Part shown: positions 1-10,119 of the stretch, in pieces
Layout of the letters: the number at the start of each line of letters is the position of its first letter
Numbering within the stretch: the stretch's first letter is position 1
Origin: an uncultured Pelagibacteraceae bacterium
GTDB taxonomy: Bacteria; Pseudomonadota; Alphaproteobacteria; Pelagibacterales; Pelagibacteraceae
NCBI GenBank assembly: GCA_902626725.1
Contig: CACOGI010000001.1
Location: 1-64,000 of the forward strand
Reading direction: 5' to 3'
DNA: 64,000 nucleotides
The notes under the pieces: generated by a model
What the model was told of the DNA's origin: nothing
The model's database searches: none
What the model saw: the letters and a program-made list of their open reading frames with translations, nothing else
Position numbers and translations under genes: made by a program

Positions 1-1401
1 CATAATAATAAAAAAATATTTTTTATTTACGGATGGTTATTTGGCCTTGGATATTTTTTAAGTAATTTGTATTGGATATCAATTTCTTTAACATTTGATC
101 AAAATTTTAAATTATTAATACCCTTTACCATAATTTTGATACCTGCCTTTTTGGCTATATTTTATGGGTTAGTCACTTTTTTTTTTGTAATTTTAAAACC
201 TAAGAACTTTTTAGTCTCTTTTTTAGTTTTTTCTTTAATTTTTGGTGTTTCAGAATTTTTGAGAGGCTCAATTTTAACAGGTTTTCCCTGGAACTTGATT
301 GCTTATAGTTTTTCTAATCAATTACAAATATTAAGTATCACTTCAATACTTGGAACTTATGGTTTTAATTTATATTGTATTTCTTTATTTACTTGTCCAT
401 CGTTGCTTTTTTTGGAAAATATTAAAAAAAAAGGTAGCATTGTTTGTATTTTTTTTATTTTTTCACTCATATCTTCATATATCTATGGATATTCTAATAA
501 AGAAAAATTTAATGAATTATTCACAAAGAATTTAGATTTCAAAGTAAGAATAGTTGGATCTACAATTAGTCTTGAAAGATTTTATGAAAGTATCGATACA
601 ATTTCTGTGATACAAGATTTAATAGAGATAAGTAATCCAAATATTAATGAAAAAACAATTTTTGTATGGCCAGAAGGAATTATCCCAAATGTTTCCCAAG
701 ATGAATTGATTGAGCATAGGTCACTCTTTGATGGAAAATTCAATGATAATCATTTATTTATTATTGGTATTAATGACCATTCAATTAATGGTGCCTTTGA
801 GCATTATTTCAATTCATTGTCACTTTATGATTATAAATTAAATTTGTTAAATTCTTATAACAAGATTAATTTAGTTCCTTTTGGGGAATTTTTGCCTTAT
901 GAGAATATTTTAAGAAAAATTGGTTTAAAGTCATTAACAAATAATTATCAATCTTTTTCAAAAGGAGAAAAAAGAAATATTATTGATCTTAATCAAGAGA
1001 AATTTTCATTAAAAATTTTACCTTTAATTTGTTATGAAATAATCTATTCAGGCAAGTTATTTAGCAATTCTGAATTTGATTTGATAATTAATATTTCTGA
1101 AGACGGATGGTTTGGTAATTCGATTGGACCTAAACAACATTTTGTCCATAGTGTTTTTAGAGCTATTGAGACTGGAAAATATGTCTTAAGGTCAGCAAAT
1201 AATGGAATTACGGCAATAATCAACCCACTAGGTGAAATAGAGCAAAGAATAGAATTAGGAGAATCAGGTTATGTTGATCTTCAAAGTATAAAAAATATAC
1301 AAACAACGATATTTTTTAAATATGGAAATAAAGTTTTTGGATTACTAATTTTGTTGTATATTTTTTTTATATTTTCATTTAATAAAATTAACAATGAGTA
1401 A
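1..1401 (+). CDS. lnt: Apolipoprotein N-acyltransferase, 5' end outside the window
   Basis: Lnt transfers the third acyl chain from phospholipid to the N-terminal cysteine of lipoproteins in the inner membrane. The reading frame is open from base 1, so the start codon lies upstream; 466 codons are visible. The N-terminal part is a run of hydrophobic membrane helices with a [14 protein letters not shown] Lnt segment. The C-terminal half is the nitrilase domain, with the expected Glu (FVWPEGIIP), Lys ([14 protein letters not shown]) and Cys (LICYEIIYS), followed by a last membrane segment. It overlaps metK by 8 bp, so the two are probably co-transcribed, as in many alphaproteobacteria. Confidence 0.95.
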   Translation, partial: HNNKKIFFIYGWLFGLGYFLSNLYWISISLTFDQNFKLLIPFTIILIPAFLAIFYGLVTFFFVILKPKNFLVSFLVFSLIFGVSEFLRGSILTGFPWNLIAYSFSNQLQILSITSILGTYGFNLYCISLFTCPSLLFLENIKKKGSIVCIFFIFSLISSYIYGYSNKEKFNELFTKNLDFKVRIVGSTISLERFYESIDTISVIQDLIEISNPNINEKTIFVWPEGIIPNVSQDELIEHRSLFDGKFNDNHLFIIGINDHSINGAFEHYFNSLSLYDYKLNLLNSYNKINLVPFGEFLPYENILRKIGLKSLTNNYQSFSKGEKRNIIDLNQEKFSLKILPLICYEIIYSGKLFSNSEFDLIINISEDGWFGNSIGPKQHFVHSVFRAIETGKYVLRSANNGITAIINPLGEIEQRIELGESGYVDLQSIKNIQTTIFFKYGNKVFGLLILLYIFFIFSFNKINNE

Positions 1402-2563
1402 TCTTAAAAATTATCTTTTTACAAGTGAGTCTGTATCTGAAGGGCATCCCGATAAAGTTTCTGATAGAATCTCAGACATGGTTGTTGATAGTTATATATC
1501 GAGGGACCCATTTTCAAGAGTTGCATGCGAAACTCTTACTACAACCAATAAGGTTGTTTTAGCTGGAGAAACTAGAGGTCCTGAAATTAAAAAAGATGAG
1601 ATAATTCAAAAAGTCAGAAATTGCATTAAAGATATTGGTTATGATCAAGAGGGATTTACTTGGAAAGAAGCTACAAAAATTGAGAGTCATTTGCACTCTC
1701 AATCAACTGATATTGCAATGGGAGTCGATTCCGCGGGAAATAAAGATGAAGGTGCAGGCGATCAAGGAATAATGTTTGGATACGCATGTAATGAAACAGA
1801 TGTTTTTATGCCAGCTCCTATTCATTATTCTCACAAAATTTTAAAATTAATGGCAGAGGATAGAAAATCTGGAAAACTTAAAAATATAGAACCTGATTCA
1901 AAAAGCCAAGTAACTTTTGAGTACATTGATGGCAAACCAACCAAAGTAAAATCTGTTGTGATATCATCTCAGCATACTGCTGATATTAATCAATCTCAAG
2001 TTAAGGATTTACTAAGACCTTATATGTTAAAATCAATTCCAAAAAGTTTTTTTGAGGGATTTGATGAGCAAGAGTTTTATGTTAATCCAACTGGAAATTT
2101 TGTAATAGGTGGGCCTGATGGAGATTGTGGACTTACAGGAAGAAAAATCATAGTTGATACTTATGGTGGTGCAGCGCCACATGGTGGTGGTGCTTTTTCA
2201 GGAAAAGATCCAACTAAGGTTGATAGATCGGCAGCTTATGCTGCTAGATATATTGCAAAAAATGTCGTTGCATCAAAAATTGCTGATAAATGCTTAATTC
2301 AATTATCATATGCAATCGGTGTGTCTAAACCATTATCAATTTATGTTGATTTGTTTGATAAAGATTTAGATAAAAATAAATTTGTTATAGAAAAAATTCA
2401 AAACAATTTTGATTTAAGCCCTAGAGGAATAAGGGAAATGCTAAATTTGAACAAACCCATTTACGAGAAAACGTCTGCATATGGGCATTTCGGCAGAATT
2501 CCTGATGATAAAGGATCATTTTCATGGGAAAAAACTGATAAATTGAGTGTTTTTAATAAATAG
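1394..2563 (+). CDS. metK: S-adenosylmethionine synthetase
   Basis: Makes SAM from methionine and ATP in the cytoplasm. The protein is 389 aa, close to the usual 384, and carries the N-terminal GHPDK ATP-site motif near residue 18, the [12 protein letters not shown] motif, and the [13 protein letters not shown] phosphate loop. The ATG lies inside the end of lnt (8 bp overlap), so there is no room for a SAM riboswitch directly upstream; control must come from the lnt promoter or sit within lnt. A hairpin with a T-run follows 57 bp after the stop. In many relatives trmB and rimP come next, but here nusA follows directly. Confidence 0.98.
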   Translation: MSNLKNYLFTSESVSEGHPDKVSDRISDMVVDSYISRDPFSRVACETLTTTNKVVLAGETRGPEIKKDEIIQKVRNCIKDIGYDQEGFTWKEATKIESHLHSQSTDIAMGVDSAGNKDEGAGDQGIMFGYACNETDVFMPAPIHYSHKILKLMAEDRKSGKLKNIEPDSKSQVTFEYIDGKPTKVKSVVISSQHTADINQSQVKDLLRPYMLKSIPKSFFEGFDEQEFYVNPTGNFVIGGPDGDCGLTGRKIIVDTYGGAAPHGGGAFSGKDPTKVDRSAAYAARYIAKNVVASKIADKCLIQLSYAIGVSKPLSIYVDLFDKDLDKNKFVIEKIQNNFDLSPRGIREMLNLNKPIYEKTSAYGHFGRIPDDKGSFSWEKTDKLSVFNK

Positions 2564-2569
2564 TTTCTA

Positions 2570-2597
2570 TTGAATTAAAAGTAAACTTTACTATATT
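2570..2597 (+). promoter_or_regulatory. Putative sigma70 promoter of the nusA operon
   Basis: TTGAAT at 2570-2575 and TATATT at 2592-2597 are separated by 16 bp. Transcription would start near 2604, upstream of the hairpin at 2621-2646, so transcripts from this promoter would pass through that hairpin before reaching nusA. Assigned by consensus only. Confidence 0.5.
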
Positions 2598-2620
2598 GCC
2601 TTTACATTGTTGAAATATCA

Positions 2621-2646
2621 AAATGGGCTTTAGCCCATTTTTTTTT
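2621..2646 (+). terminator. Rho-independent terminator / possible attenuator ahead of nusA
   Basis: Perfect 8-bp stem AAATGGGC (2621-2628) and GCCCATTT (2633-2640), a TTTA loop, and a run of 9 T at 2638-2646. This is a textbook intrinsic terminator for lnt-metK. Because a promoter-like sequence lies upstream of it, it may also act as an attenuator in the nusA leader. Confidence 0.8.
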
Positions 2647-2661
2647 GGAGCAAACAAAAAT

Positions 2662-4215
2662 ATGTTAAATAAAAGAGCAGATAAATTAGAATTATTGAGA
2701 ATTGCTGAAGCAGTTGCGTTAGAAAAATCTATAGATAAAGAGTTAATTATAAACTCGATGGAGACCGGTATAGCAAAAGCAGCAAAGGCAAAATTTGGCC
2801 AGGATAACGAGATAAAAGTTCTCATTGATAGAGAAACAGGGAATATAGAAATATTTAGAAAACTGACAATAGTTGATAAACCTGAAAATTCTAATACAGA
2901 AATTAATTTAGAAGATGCAATTAATCTTAATGCAACAAATAAAGATAAGTCTATTGGTGATGAGGTGCTTCAGCCGCTTCCATCATTTGACTTTGGAAGA
3001 ATCGCAGCCCAAACAGCAAAACAGGTTATTAATTTTAATGTTAGAGAAGCAGAGAGAGAGAGACAGTTTAATGATTTTATCGATAAAAAAGACTCAGTTT
3101 TAAGCGGTATAGTTAAACGTTTAGAATTTGGTAATGTTATCGTAGATCTCGGAAGAACAGAAGCAATTATCCAAAAAAATGAAATGATACCTAGAGAAAA
3201 TATTAAGGCTGGTGATAGAGTTAAGGCATATTGTTACGACGTAAGAAGGGAGCCAAGAGGGCAACAGATTTTCTTATCTAGAGCACATCCTAAGTTTATG
3301 GAAAAACTTTTTGTTCAAGAAGTTCCAGAGATTTATGACAATTTAATTGAGATAAAGTCCTCATCCAGAGATCCAGGAAGTAGGGCTAAAATTTGCGTGA
3401 AAGCTGTTGATACATCGTTGGATCCTGTTGGTGCTTGTGTAGGAATGAGAGGCTCAAGAGTTCAAGCAGTAGTTAATGAGCTTCAAGGTGAAAAAATTGA
3501 TATTGTAAATTGGTCAGACGACCCTGCAATATTAGTATCTAACGCTTTATCTCCCGCAGAAGTTCAAAGAGTGAATGTTGATTTGGAGAGAAAAAAATTA
3601 GATGTAATTCTCACTGAGGAAAATTTAAGCAAAGCAATAGGAAGAAGGGGACAAAATGTTCGATTAGCAACAAAATTGTTAAATTATGAGATTAACATAA
3701 TGACTGACCAAGAGGACTCTGATCGAAGGCAGCAAGAATTTAAAGAAAAAACTGAGAATTTTGTTAAAAATTTAGAGCTTGATGAAACTTTAGGTCAACT
3801 TTTAGTAGCAGAGGGTTATTCAACAATTGATGACATTAAAGATACTACATCTGAAAATTTAATTAAAATTGAAGGTATTGAAGAAGATACTGCAAAAGCG
3901 TTAATTGAAAGGGCTAAAGAATTTCATCAAAAAGATCAAGAGGATATCTCAAAAAGAATAAAAGATTTAGGATTAGCTGATGATTTAATTAATTTAAAAG
4001 GATTGACACCTGGAATGTTAGTTACATTGGGAGAGCAAAAAATATTGAACTTGGCTGATTTTGCAGATTTGGCTTCCGATGAACTCACCGGTGGATTTGA
4101 TGTTGTAAAAGGGGAAAAAATAAAAATTCAAGGTTATCTTGAGGATTTTGCGTTATCAAAAAATGAAGCAGACGATTTAATTATGTCAGCAAGAAATATA
4201 ATTTATAAAGATTGA
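2662..4215 (+). CDS. nusA: Transcription termination/antitermination factor NusA
   Basis: Binds RNA polymerase and nascent RNA to control pausing, termination and antitermination. I chose the ATG at 2662 (MLNKRADKLELLR, 517 aa) rather than the in-frame ATG at 2623, which lies inside the terminator hairpin; GGAG at 2647-2650 serves as ribosome binding site. Domains in order: N-terminal polymerase-binding region (about 1-125), S1 (about 135-200, with SGIVKRLEFGNVIVDLG), two KH domains (VGACVGMRGSRVQ and SKAIGRRGQNVRLA), then two C-terminal helix-hairpin-helix acidic repeats. It opens the nusA-infB-rbfA-rpsO-pnp run. rimP, usually just upstream, is absent here. Confidence 0.97.
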   Translation: MLNKRADKLELLRIAEAVALEKSIDKELIINSMETGIAKAAKAKFGQDNEIKVLIDRETGNIEIFRKLTIVDKPENSNTEINLEDAINLNATNKDKSIGDEVLQPLPSFDFGRIAAQTAKQVINFNVREAERERQFNDFIDKKDSVLSGIVKRLEFGNVIVDLGRTEAIIQKNEMIPRENIKAGDRVKAYCYDVRREPRGQQIFLSRAHPKFMEKLFVQEVPEIYDNLIEIKSSSRDPGSRAKICVKAVDTSLDPVGACVGMRGSRVQAVVNELQGEKIDIVNWSDDPAILVSNALSPAEVQRVNVDLERKKLDVILTEENLSKAIGRRGQNVRLATKLLNYEINIMTDQEDSDRRQQEFKEKTENFVKNLELDETLGQLLVAEGYSTIDDIKDTTSENLIKIEGIEEDTAKALIERAKEFHQKDQEDISKRIKDLGLADDLINLKGLTPGMLVTLGEQKILNLADFADLASDELTGGFDVVKGEKIKIQGYLEDFALSKNEADDLIMSARNIIYKD

Positions 4216-4225
4216 GGGATGAGAA

Positions 4226-6439
4226 ATGGAAAACAAAAAAACAAAACTTACTATTTCTGGCAAGCCCAAAAAATCATTTAAAGATTTTGATTCTTCAAAA
4301 ACAAAAGGAAAAAAAACTGTAGTTATTGATAAACAATCTAATAAACCTTATGTAAAACCTACAGTAAATAAAACAAGCGGATTTAAACAATCTTCAGCTA
4401 ATTTCAAAAAAGGATCTTTAATAAAAAATAATTTTTCTCCCAAGGCTCATTTAGCAACAAGTGATTTTGAAAGACGTAAACTTGCTGAACAAAGAGCGAC
4501 AAAAAGATTAAAGGGAGATTCAGATAATGAGAAAAAAACTAAGTCCGGAACAAAAAAAAGAGAATTAAAACTAACAGTTTCTCGAGCTCTAAGTGATCAA
4601 ATAGAAACAAGAGAAAGAAGTTTAGCATCAGTAAAAAGAGCCAGACAAAAAGAACTTAAGAATTCAAATAAAGAAGAAAATAAAGAAAATTTAAAACCTA
4701 TTAAACGAGATATAAATATTCCCGAAGCAATTACAGTAAGAGAGCTTGCTAATAGAATGGCAGAACAATCTAGTAATGTGATTAAATTTTTATTTGGTAT
4801 GGGCGTAACAGTTACTATTAATCAAACACTAGCAGCTGATACTGCTGAATATTTAGTTAAAGAATTTGGACATAATCCAATTAGGGAGGAAAAAGCAGAG
4901 GAAATAATAAGCAAAATTAAAGCCTCAAGATCTGAAAATTTAATCAACAGACCACCAATTGTCACTGTTATGGGGCATGTTGATCACGGCAAAACTTCTG
5001 TATTAGATGTATTAAGAAGCACAAACGTCGTATCTGGTGAGTTTGGGGGGATTACACAACATATTGGTGCATATCAAATTGAAACTCAATCAAATAAATT
5101 AACATTTATAGATACTCCTGGCCATGCCGCGTTTACTGAAATGAGAGCTAGAGGATCAAAATTAACGGATGTTGTTGTATTAGTTGTAGCAGCGGATGAT
5201 GGAGTAAAACCTCAAACTGTAGAGTCCATCAAACATGCCAAAGCAGCGAACGTTCCTATAGTCGTTGCAATTAATAAATGCGATTTACCTGAAGCTGACC
5301 CACAAAAAATAAAAAATCAATTATTAGAACATGAACTGATAGCTGAGGATTTATCGGGAGACACTCTAATGGTGGAAATATCTGCGAAGAAAAAACAAAA
5401 CTTAGATAAATTAGTAGAAGCAATTATTCTTCAAGCTGAAATTTTAGATTTAAAAACAGACTTTAAGTCTAAAGCAACAGGTATTGTTTTAGAATCTAAA
5501 ATAGATGTTGGGAGAGGACCAGTGGCAACCATTATTATAACTGCTGGAACTCTTAAGAAAGGAGATTTCTTTGTTAGTGGATTAAAATGGGGAAAAGTTA
5601 GAGCAATTATAAACGATAAGGGTCAAAATATTAATAATGGTTTACCTTCTACTCCCGTTGAAATTTTAGGAATTAATGGAGCAGCTAAAGCTGGAGATGA
5701 TTTTATAGTGCTTGATAATGAAAAAGAAGCAAAGACTTTAAGTGAAAATAGAGCTCAGGAAAGTAAAGAAGGTAAAAATCCTTTAACATTTGTAACTCAA
5801 GACTCTGCGTTTTCAGACAAGTCAGCTGAGGAATTAAATTTAATTATAAAATCTGATGTACACGGATCATCCGAGGCAATTAAAAATGCTATAAGCCAGA
5901 TTAAACATGATGAAGTCAAGCCAAAAATAATTTTAGCAGACATTGGAATGGTGACGGAAACTGATGTTACCTTGGCAAAAGCCTCAAACGCTGTCCTAAT
6001 TGCGTTTAATGTTAAACCAAGTAAAGAAGCAAAAAAATTAGCAGAAAATGAAAAGATAAATATTTCTTCGTATAATATTATTTATGAAGTGTTAGATCAT
6101 ATTAAGCAAAAAATGTCTGGATTATTAACTCCTGATGTTCAAGAGACAATAACAGGAACAGCACAAATTTTAGAGATATTTAAAGTCTCTGGAGCAGGTA
6201 AGGTTGCTGGTTCAAAAGTTACTGAAGGAGAAATCAGTAGTAATTCGGACTTACGAATAATTAGAGATGGTGCAATTATTCACACTGGCAAGGTTGGATC
6301 TTTATTTAGAGAAAAAAATCAAGTAAAACAAGTTAGTAATGGGCAAGAATGTGGAATAACAGTGAAAGATTATGTTGATTTTCAAAAAAATGATACATTA
6401 GAGGCTTTTAGTGTTACTTCTAAAGAGAGGTCAATTTAA
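4226..6439 (+). CDS. infB: Translation initiation factor IF-2
   Basis: GTPase that delivers initiator tRNA to the 30S subunit and promotes subunit joining. It is 737 aa, short for the family because the N-terminal part is a compact Lys/Ser-rich linker of about 160 residues. An IF2 N-terminal domain (about 165-225) precedes the G domain with GHVDHGKT near 249, DTPGH near 295 and NKCD near 349; domains II, III and IV follow. It lies 10 bp after nusA, with GAGGGATGAG as ribosome binding site. The ylxR gene often found between nusA and infB is missing. Its stop overlaps the rbfA start (TAATG). Confidence 0.98.
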   Translation: MENKKTKLTISGKPKKSFKDFDSSKTKGKKTVVIDKQSNKPYVKPTVNKTSGFKQSSANFKKGSLIKNNFSPKAHLATSDFERRKLAEQRATKRLKGDSDNEKKTKSGTKKRELKLTVSRALSDQIETRERSLASVKRARQKELKNSNKEENKENLKPIKRDINIPEAITVRELANRMAEQSSNVIKFLFGMGVTVTINQTLAADTAEYLVKEFGHNPIREEKAEEIISKIKASRSENLINRPPIVTVMGHVDHGKTSVLDVLRSTNVVSGEFGGITQHIGAYQIETQSNKLTFIDTPGHAAFTEMRARGSKLTDVVVLVVAADDGVKPQTVESIKHAKAANVPIVVAINKCDLPEADPQKIKNQLLEHELIAEDLSGDTLMVEISAKKKQNLDKLVEAIILQAEILDLKTDFKSKATGIVLESKIDVGRGPVATIIITAGTLKKGDFFVSGLKWGKVRAIINDKGQNINNGLPSTPVEILGINGAAKAGDDFIVLDNEKEAKTLSENRAQESKEGKNPLTFVTQDSAFSDKSAEELNLIIKSDVHGSSEAIKNAISQIKHDEVKPKIILADIGMVTETDVTLAKASNAVLIAFNVKPSKEAKKLAENEKINISSYNIIYEVLDHIKQKMSGLLTPDVQETITGTAQILEIFKVSGAGKVAGSKVTEGEISSNSDLRIIRDGAIIHTGKVGSLFREKNQVKQVSNGQECGITVKDYVDFQKNDTLEAFSVTSKERSI

Positions 6440-6807
6440 TGTCTGATAGATTAGGAAAACCAATGTCACAAAGACAGCTGAGAGTGGGCGAGATGGTGAA
6501 ACAAGCTTTAAGCATGATTTTTATAAGAAATGAAGCTAAAGTTCCGAATTTAGAAACTAATACTATTACAGTTACTGAAGTTAGAATGAGCCAGGATTTA
6601 AAAATTGCAAAAGCTTATGTGCTTCCACTAGGAGGCAAGGATGCGGAAGAAGTAATTGAAATCTTAAAGGATTACTCTTTTTTAATTAGAAAAATTTTAT
6701 CACAAAAAGTTGTTATGAAATTTTTACCAAAATTACTTTTTAGAAAAGATGAATCTTTCGAGTATGCAGAAAAAATAGAAAATCTTATTAAACAAACAAA
6801 TAAATAG
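6439..6807 (+). CDS. rbfA: Ribosome-binding factor A
   Basis: Small KH-fold protein that assists late 30S maturation near the 5' end of 16S rRNA. It is 122 aa, with the typical N-terminal RQLRVGEMVKQALS stretch and central TVTEVRMSQDLKIAKAYV. Its ATG overlaps the infB stop by one base, which implies translational coupling. Its stop is 8 bp from rpsO. truB, which commonly separates rbfA and rpsO in alphaproteobacteria, is not present. Confidence 0.95.
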   Translation: MSDRLGKPMSQRQLRVGEMVKQALSMIFIRNEAKVPNLETNTITVTEVRMSQDLKIAKAYVLPLGGKDAEEVIEILKDYSFLIRKILSQKVVMKFLPKLLFRKDESFEYAEKIENLIKQTNK

Positions 6808-6815
6808 GAAAAAAT

Positions 6816-7064
6816 ATGAACAAGAAGATACAGGAATTAGCAATTCATGATAAAGATACTGGATCATCAGAAATACAAATTGCATTGCTAACAGAAAAAA
6901 TTGAAACTCTCTCTAAGCATATTAAACAGTTCAAAAAAGACAAACATTCATCTGTGGGACTGTTGAGAGCGGTAAATAGAAGAAAAAAATTGTTAGAATA
7001 CCTTAAAAAGAATAAAATGGATTCTTACAAAAATGTGCTATCGAAATTGAATTTGAGAAAATAG
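6816..7064 (+). CDS. rpsO: 30S ribosomal protein S15
   Basis: Primary 16S rRNA-binding protein of the platform. The 82-aa product is a few residues shorter at the N-terminus than the E. coli protein (89 aa) but keeps the whole conserved core: DTGSSEIQIALLT, the HSSVGLLRAVNRRKKLL turn and the C-terminal LNLRK. It sits between rbfA and pnp, the standard rpsO-pnp order. The short N-terminus appears natural, because the upstream bases contain the rbfA stop and a GGAAAA ribosome binding site. Confidence 0.97.
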   Translation: MNKKIQELAIHDKDTGSSEIQIALLTEKIETLSKHIKQFKKDKHSSVGLLRAVNRRKKLLEYLKKNKMDSYKNVLSKLNLRK

Positions 7065-7076
7065 ATATCAAGATAG

Positions 7077-7154
7077 ATGGAACGATATGAATGGAATGAA
7101 ATGAACGAAATGGAAATGAAATGTTTAAAGTATACAAGAAGGAAATTGAAGTAG
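7077..7154 (+). other. ATG-rich leader with 25-codon upstream ORF overlapping the pnp start
   Basis: The rpsO-pnp spacer is a repetitive purine-rich tract of GAATG/AAATG units with several ATG triplets. The frame from ATG 7077 is open for 25 codons ([20 protein letters not shown]...), ends at TAG 7152-7154, and overlaps the pnp start (7121) in another frame. No clear ribosome binding site precedes it. It may be an upstream ORF affecting pnp translation, or simply low-complexity spacer. Confidence 0.25.
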
Positions 7155-9193
7155 CAGGAAAGAAAATAAGTTTAGAAACAGGTAAAGTAGCAAGACAAGC
7201 AGATGGTGCAATTATCGCAACATGCGGAGAGACAGTAGTATTAGCGACAGTGGTGGGGGCCAAAAAAGTAAATCCTGATGTGGATTATTTTCCATTATCT
7301 GTAAATTATCAGGAAAAATACTATGCAGCTGGAAAGATCCCAGGTGGATATTTTAAAAGAGAAGCAAGACCTACTGAAAGTGAAACATTAATATCTAGAT
7401 TAATTGATAGACCAATCAGACCATTGTTTCCTGACGAATTTAAAAATGAAGTTCAGTTGTTACCAACCGTAATTTCTTATGATAAAGAAAATGAAGCTGA
7501 TATTTTGTCAATTATAGCCTCGTCAGCAGCATTAGCTATATCGGGAATGCCATTTATGGGTCCTGTTGGAGCTTCTAGAGTTGGCTACGTAGATGGAAAG
7601 TATGTTTTAAACCCATCAAAAAAAGAATTAGAAAATTCTAAATTAGATCTAGTTGTAGCAGGTACAAAAGATGCTGTACTTATGGTTGAGTCTGAAGCAA
7701 GTGGTTTAACAGAGGAAGAAATGTTAAATGCAGTTAAATTTGGTCACGAAGGATTTGTTCCTGTAATTGAAATGATAGAGCAACTTGTAAAAGAATGTAG
7801 AAAGCCTGAATGGACTATTGAAAAGAAAGATCTATCTGAAGTAAAGAAAAAACTTGAAAAAACTTTTACAGAGGATCTTAAAAAAGCTTTTGCGACAAAA
7901 GATAAACAGGATAGATCAAATCAGATTTCTCAGATAACTGATAAAGCTAAAAAACTTTATGAGGAAGATGAAAACTATACAGATCTTGATGTAAATTCTG
8001 AGCTCAAGAAGATAGAAAAATCAATTGTAAGAACAGATATTCTAAAAAATAAAAACAGAATTGATGGTAGAAATTTATCTGATGTAAGACCAATTATATG
8101 TGAGGTTGGTATTTTACCAAGAACTCATGGTTCTGCTTTATTTACAAGAGGAGAAACACAAGCAATTGTGACTGCTACTTTAGGCACGTCTGATGATGAA
8201 CAAAGAATTGAAAGTCTAGATGGATTACAAAGAGAAAGATTTATGCTACACTATAATTTTCCTCCTTTTTCAGTTGGGGAAACGGGAAGAATTGGAACTG
8301 GTAGAAGAGAAATAGGGCACGGTAAATTAGCATGGCGTGCGATACACTCATCACTACCATCAAAAGAATCATTTCCTTACACTTTTAGAGTAGTTTCTGA
8401 AATTACTGAATCTAATGGCTCGTCTTCAATGGCAACTGTTTGTGGGACCTCACTTGCATTAATGGATGCGGGAGTACCAATCAAAGAACCAGTCGCAGGT
8501 ATAGCAATGGGTTTAATTAAAGAAGGTGATGATTTTAGTGTTTTGTCAGATATTTTAGGTGATGAAGACCATTTAGGTGATATGGATTTTAAAGTTGCTG
8601 GAACTAAAGATGGCATTACTTCTCTTCAAATGGATATCAAAATCACTGGTATTACATTTGAAATTATGGAACAGGCTTTAAACCAAGCGAAAGATGGAAG
8701 AGTTCATATCCTAGGAGAAATGAATAAGGCATTATCTGCTTCAAGAGCCGATGTTGGAAAGCATACTCCAAAAATGGAAAAAATTAATGTTGATAAGAAA
8801 GATATTGCTGCTGTAATTGGAAAAGGCGGAGCAACAATTAGAGAAATTGTTGAAAAATCAGGTGCAAAAGTTGATGTTAATGACGAGGGAGTTGTAACTG
8901 TTGCTGCTCCAGATGAAGATTCCAGAAACATTGCCATGCAAATGATTAAGGACATTACTGCAAAAGCTGAGCTTAATAAAGTATATTCAGGCAAAGTTAT
9001 GAAGATAATGGAGTTTGGTGCATTTGTTAATTTTTTAGGGAAACAAGATGGACTTGTTCATATCTCAGAGCTTGCTGATAAAAGAGTTGCTAAAGTTACA
9101 GACGTTGTTAAAGAAGGCGACGAAGTAAAAGTAAAAGTAATTGGTTTTGATAGAGGCAAAGTAAAACTCTCTATAAAACAGGCTGCTAAATAG
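7121..9193 (+). CDS. pnp: Polyribonucleotide nucleotidyltransferase (PNPase)
   Basis: 3'-5' phosphorolytic exoribonuclease of mRNA decay. It is 690 aa, in the family range of about 690-710. Domains: first RNase PH (1-140), a helical linker, second RNase PH (about 310-540, with [12 protein letters not shown]), KH ([20 protein letters not shown] near 560-620) and S1 ([18 protein letters not shown] near 625-690). The C-terminus ends just after S1. The start is set by the conserved opening [14 protein letters not shown]. Expression may be influenced by the repetitive leader at 7065-7120. Confidence 0.98.
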   Translation: MFKVYKKEIEVAGKKISLETGKVARQADGAIIATCGETVVLATVVGAKKVNPDVDYFPLSVNYQEKYYAAGKIPGGYFKREARPTESETLISRLIDRPIRPLFPDEFKNEVQLLPTVISYDKENEADILSIIASSAALAISGMPFMGPVGASRVGYVDGKYVLNPSKKELENSKLDLVVAGTKDAVLMVESEASGLTEEEMLNAVKFGHEGFVPVIEMIEQLVKECRKPEWTIEKKDLSEVKKKLEKTFTEDLKKAFATKDKQDRSNQISQITDKAKKLYEEDENYTDLDVNSELKKIEKSIVRTDILKNKNRIDGRNLSDVRPIICEVGILPRTHGSALFTRGETQAIVTATLGTSDDEQRIESLDGLQRERFMLHYNFPPFSVGETGRIGTGRREIGHGKLAWRAIHSSLPSKESFPYTFRVVSEITESNGSSSMATVCGTSLALMDAGVPIKEPVAGIAMGLIKEGDDFSVLSDILGDEDHLGDMDFKVAGTKDGITSLQMDIKITGITFEIMEQALNQAKDGRVHILGEMNKALSASRADVGKHTPKMEKINVDKKDIAAVIGKGGATIREIVEKSGAKVDVNDEGVVTVAAPDEDSRNIAMQMIKDITAKAELNKVYSGKVMKIMEFGAFVNFLGKQDGLVHISELADKRVAKVTDVVKEGDEVKVKVIGFDRGKVKLSIKQAAK

Positions 9194-9196
9194 TAA

Positions 9197-9316
9197 TTAA
9201 AACCCACCTCGCCAATTGTTTTTATCATCAAATTGGTCTTTTTCTTTTTTAGAGGTGGGTCTAAATAAATAGAAAATTACAAATATCAGACAAATTAAAA
9301 ATATAAGTGTTTCCAT
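9197..9316 (-). CDS. 39-aa single-pass membrane protein of unknown function
   Basis: Read directly on the minus strand: METLIFLICLIFVIFYLF forms one transmembrane segment, followed by a charged tail (RPTSKKEKDQFDDKNN) and the end WRGGF. It fills the gap between pnp (stop 9193) and fabI (stop side 9331), lies in the fabI/fabB/fabA direction and starts 15 bp after the fabI stop, so it could be the last gene of that operon. The transmembrane-plus-charged-tail layout and the exact fit between neighbours make it look real. Function unknown. Its 3' half contains a strong inverted repeat (9202-9260). Confidence 0.6.
   Translation of the reverse strand: METLIFLICLIFVIFYLFRPTSKKEKDQFDDKNNWRGGF
9202..9260. 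repeat. Nested inverted repeat after pnp, inside the 39-aa ORF
   Basis: Outer arms ACCCACCTC (9202-9210) and GAGGTGGGT (9252-9260) match perfectly over 9 bp. Inside them CCAATT (9212-9217) pairs with AATTGG (9231-9236). The outer stem is GC-rich for this genome. It starts 9 bp after the pnp stop and could end or protect pnp mRNA and also fold in the opposite transcript. The long loop and lack of a T-run argue against a classical intrinsic terminator. Confidence 0.6.
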
Positions 9317-9330
9317 AGAGTGTATAAATA

Positions 9331-10116
9331 TTAACTGATATTTTTAGGATCTGGCATACCAACCTTGTTATATCCTGCATCTACATAGTGAATTTCTCCG
9401 GTAACACCGTTTGCAAGGTCACTTAGTAGATATAATGCTGAATTTCCAACATCATGAATATCTACATTTCTTTTAAGAAAAGAATGATCTTCGTTCCATT
9501 TATATAGAAATTTTGCATCTCCAATAGCAGAAGCCGCCAATGTTTTAATTGGTCCGGCACTAATAGCATTTACTCTAATTCCCTTAGCTCCTAAATCTCT
9601 AGCTAAGTATTTCACACTAGCCTCTAATGCAGATTTACAAACACCCATAACATTATAATTTGGAATAGCTTTAGTGGATTCATAAGTGAGAGTTAACATG
9701 CTGCCTCCTTTTTTCATTATTTTGGAAGCTTCTTTAGCAACTTCAGTAAATGAAAAACAAGAAATCAGCATACTTCTTAAAAAATTTTCTCTAGTTGTAT
9801 TTAAATATTCACCCGATAACTCTGATTTATCTGAAAAAGCAACTGCATGAACTACAAAATCAATTTCACCCCACTGAGATTTGATATCTTCAAATAGTTT
9901 TACTACTTCTTCTTTTTTTTCAACATCACAACTAAATGTGACATTTGAATTCAATTTCTCAGCTAAAGGAATTACTCTTTTTTTTAGAGCATCGCCCAAA
10001 TATGTAAATGCAAGTTCAGCCCCTGCTTCGGCTAGTTTTTGTGATATACCCCATGCAATAGATCTCTCATTAGCAACACCCATGATCAATCCTTTTTTAC
10101 CTTTCATCAAACTCAT
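9331..10116 (-). CDS. fabI: Enoyl-ACP reductase (NADH) FabI
   Basis: Last reductive step of each type II fatty-acid elongation cycle. It is a 261-aa SDR-fold protein with the FabI-type nucleotide site (MGVANERSIAWGI), TYLGDALKKRV, and the FabI Tyr-x6-Lys pattern in TYESTKAIPNYNVMGVCKSA. It lies 3 bp after the fabB stop and is the third gene of fabA-fabB-fabI, the usual alphaproteobacterial order opposite irr. A second ATG three codons in (MKGKKGLIMG) is also possible as the start. Confidence 0.95.
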   Translation of the reverse strand: MSLMKGKKGLIMGVANERSIAWGISQKLAEAGAELAFTYLGDALKKRVIPLAEKLNSNVTFSCDVEKKEEVVKLFEDIKSQWGEIDFVVHAVAFSDKSELSGEYLNTTRENFLRSMLISCFSFTEVAKEASKIMKKGGSMLTLTYESTKAIPNYNVMGVCKSALEASVKYLARDLGAKGIRVNAISAGPIKTLAASAIGDAKFLYKWNEDHSFLKRNVDIHDVGNSALYLLSDLANGVTGEIHYVDAGYNKVGMPDPKNIS

Positions 10117-10119
10117 AAA

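Noticed and set aside
1300..1394. SAM riboswitch before metK
   Set aside because: The metK start lies inside lnt, so the upstream bases are coding, and no SAM-II or SAM-V-like fold is visible.
2623..2661. N-terminal extension of NusA from ATG 2623
   Set aside because: Those 13 codons are the terminator hairpin and T-run; the conserved NusA start and a ribosome binding site fit ATG 2662.
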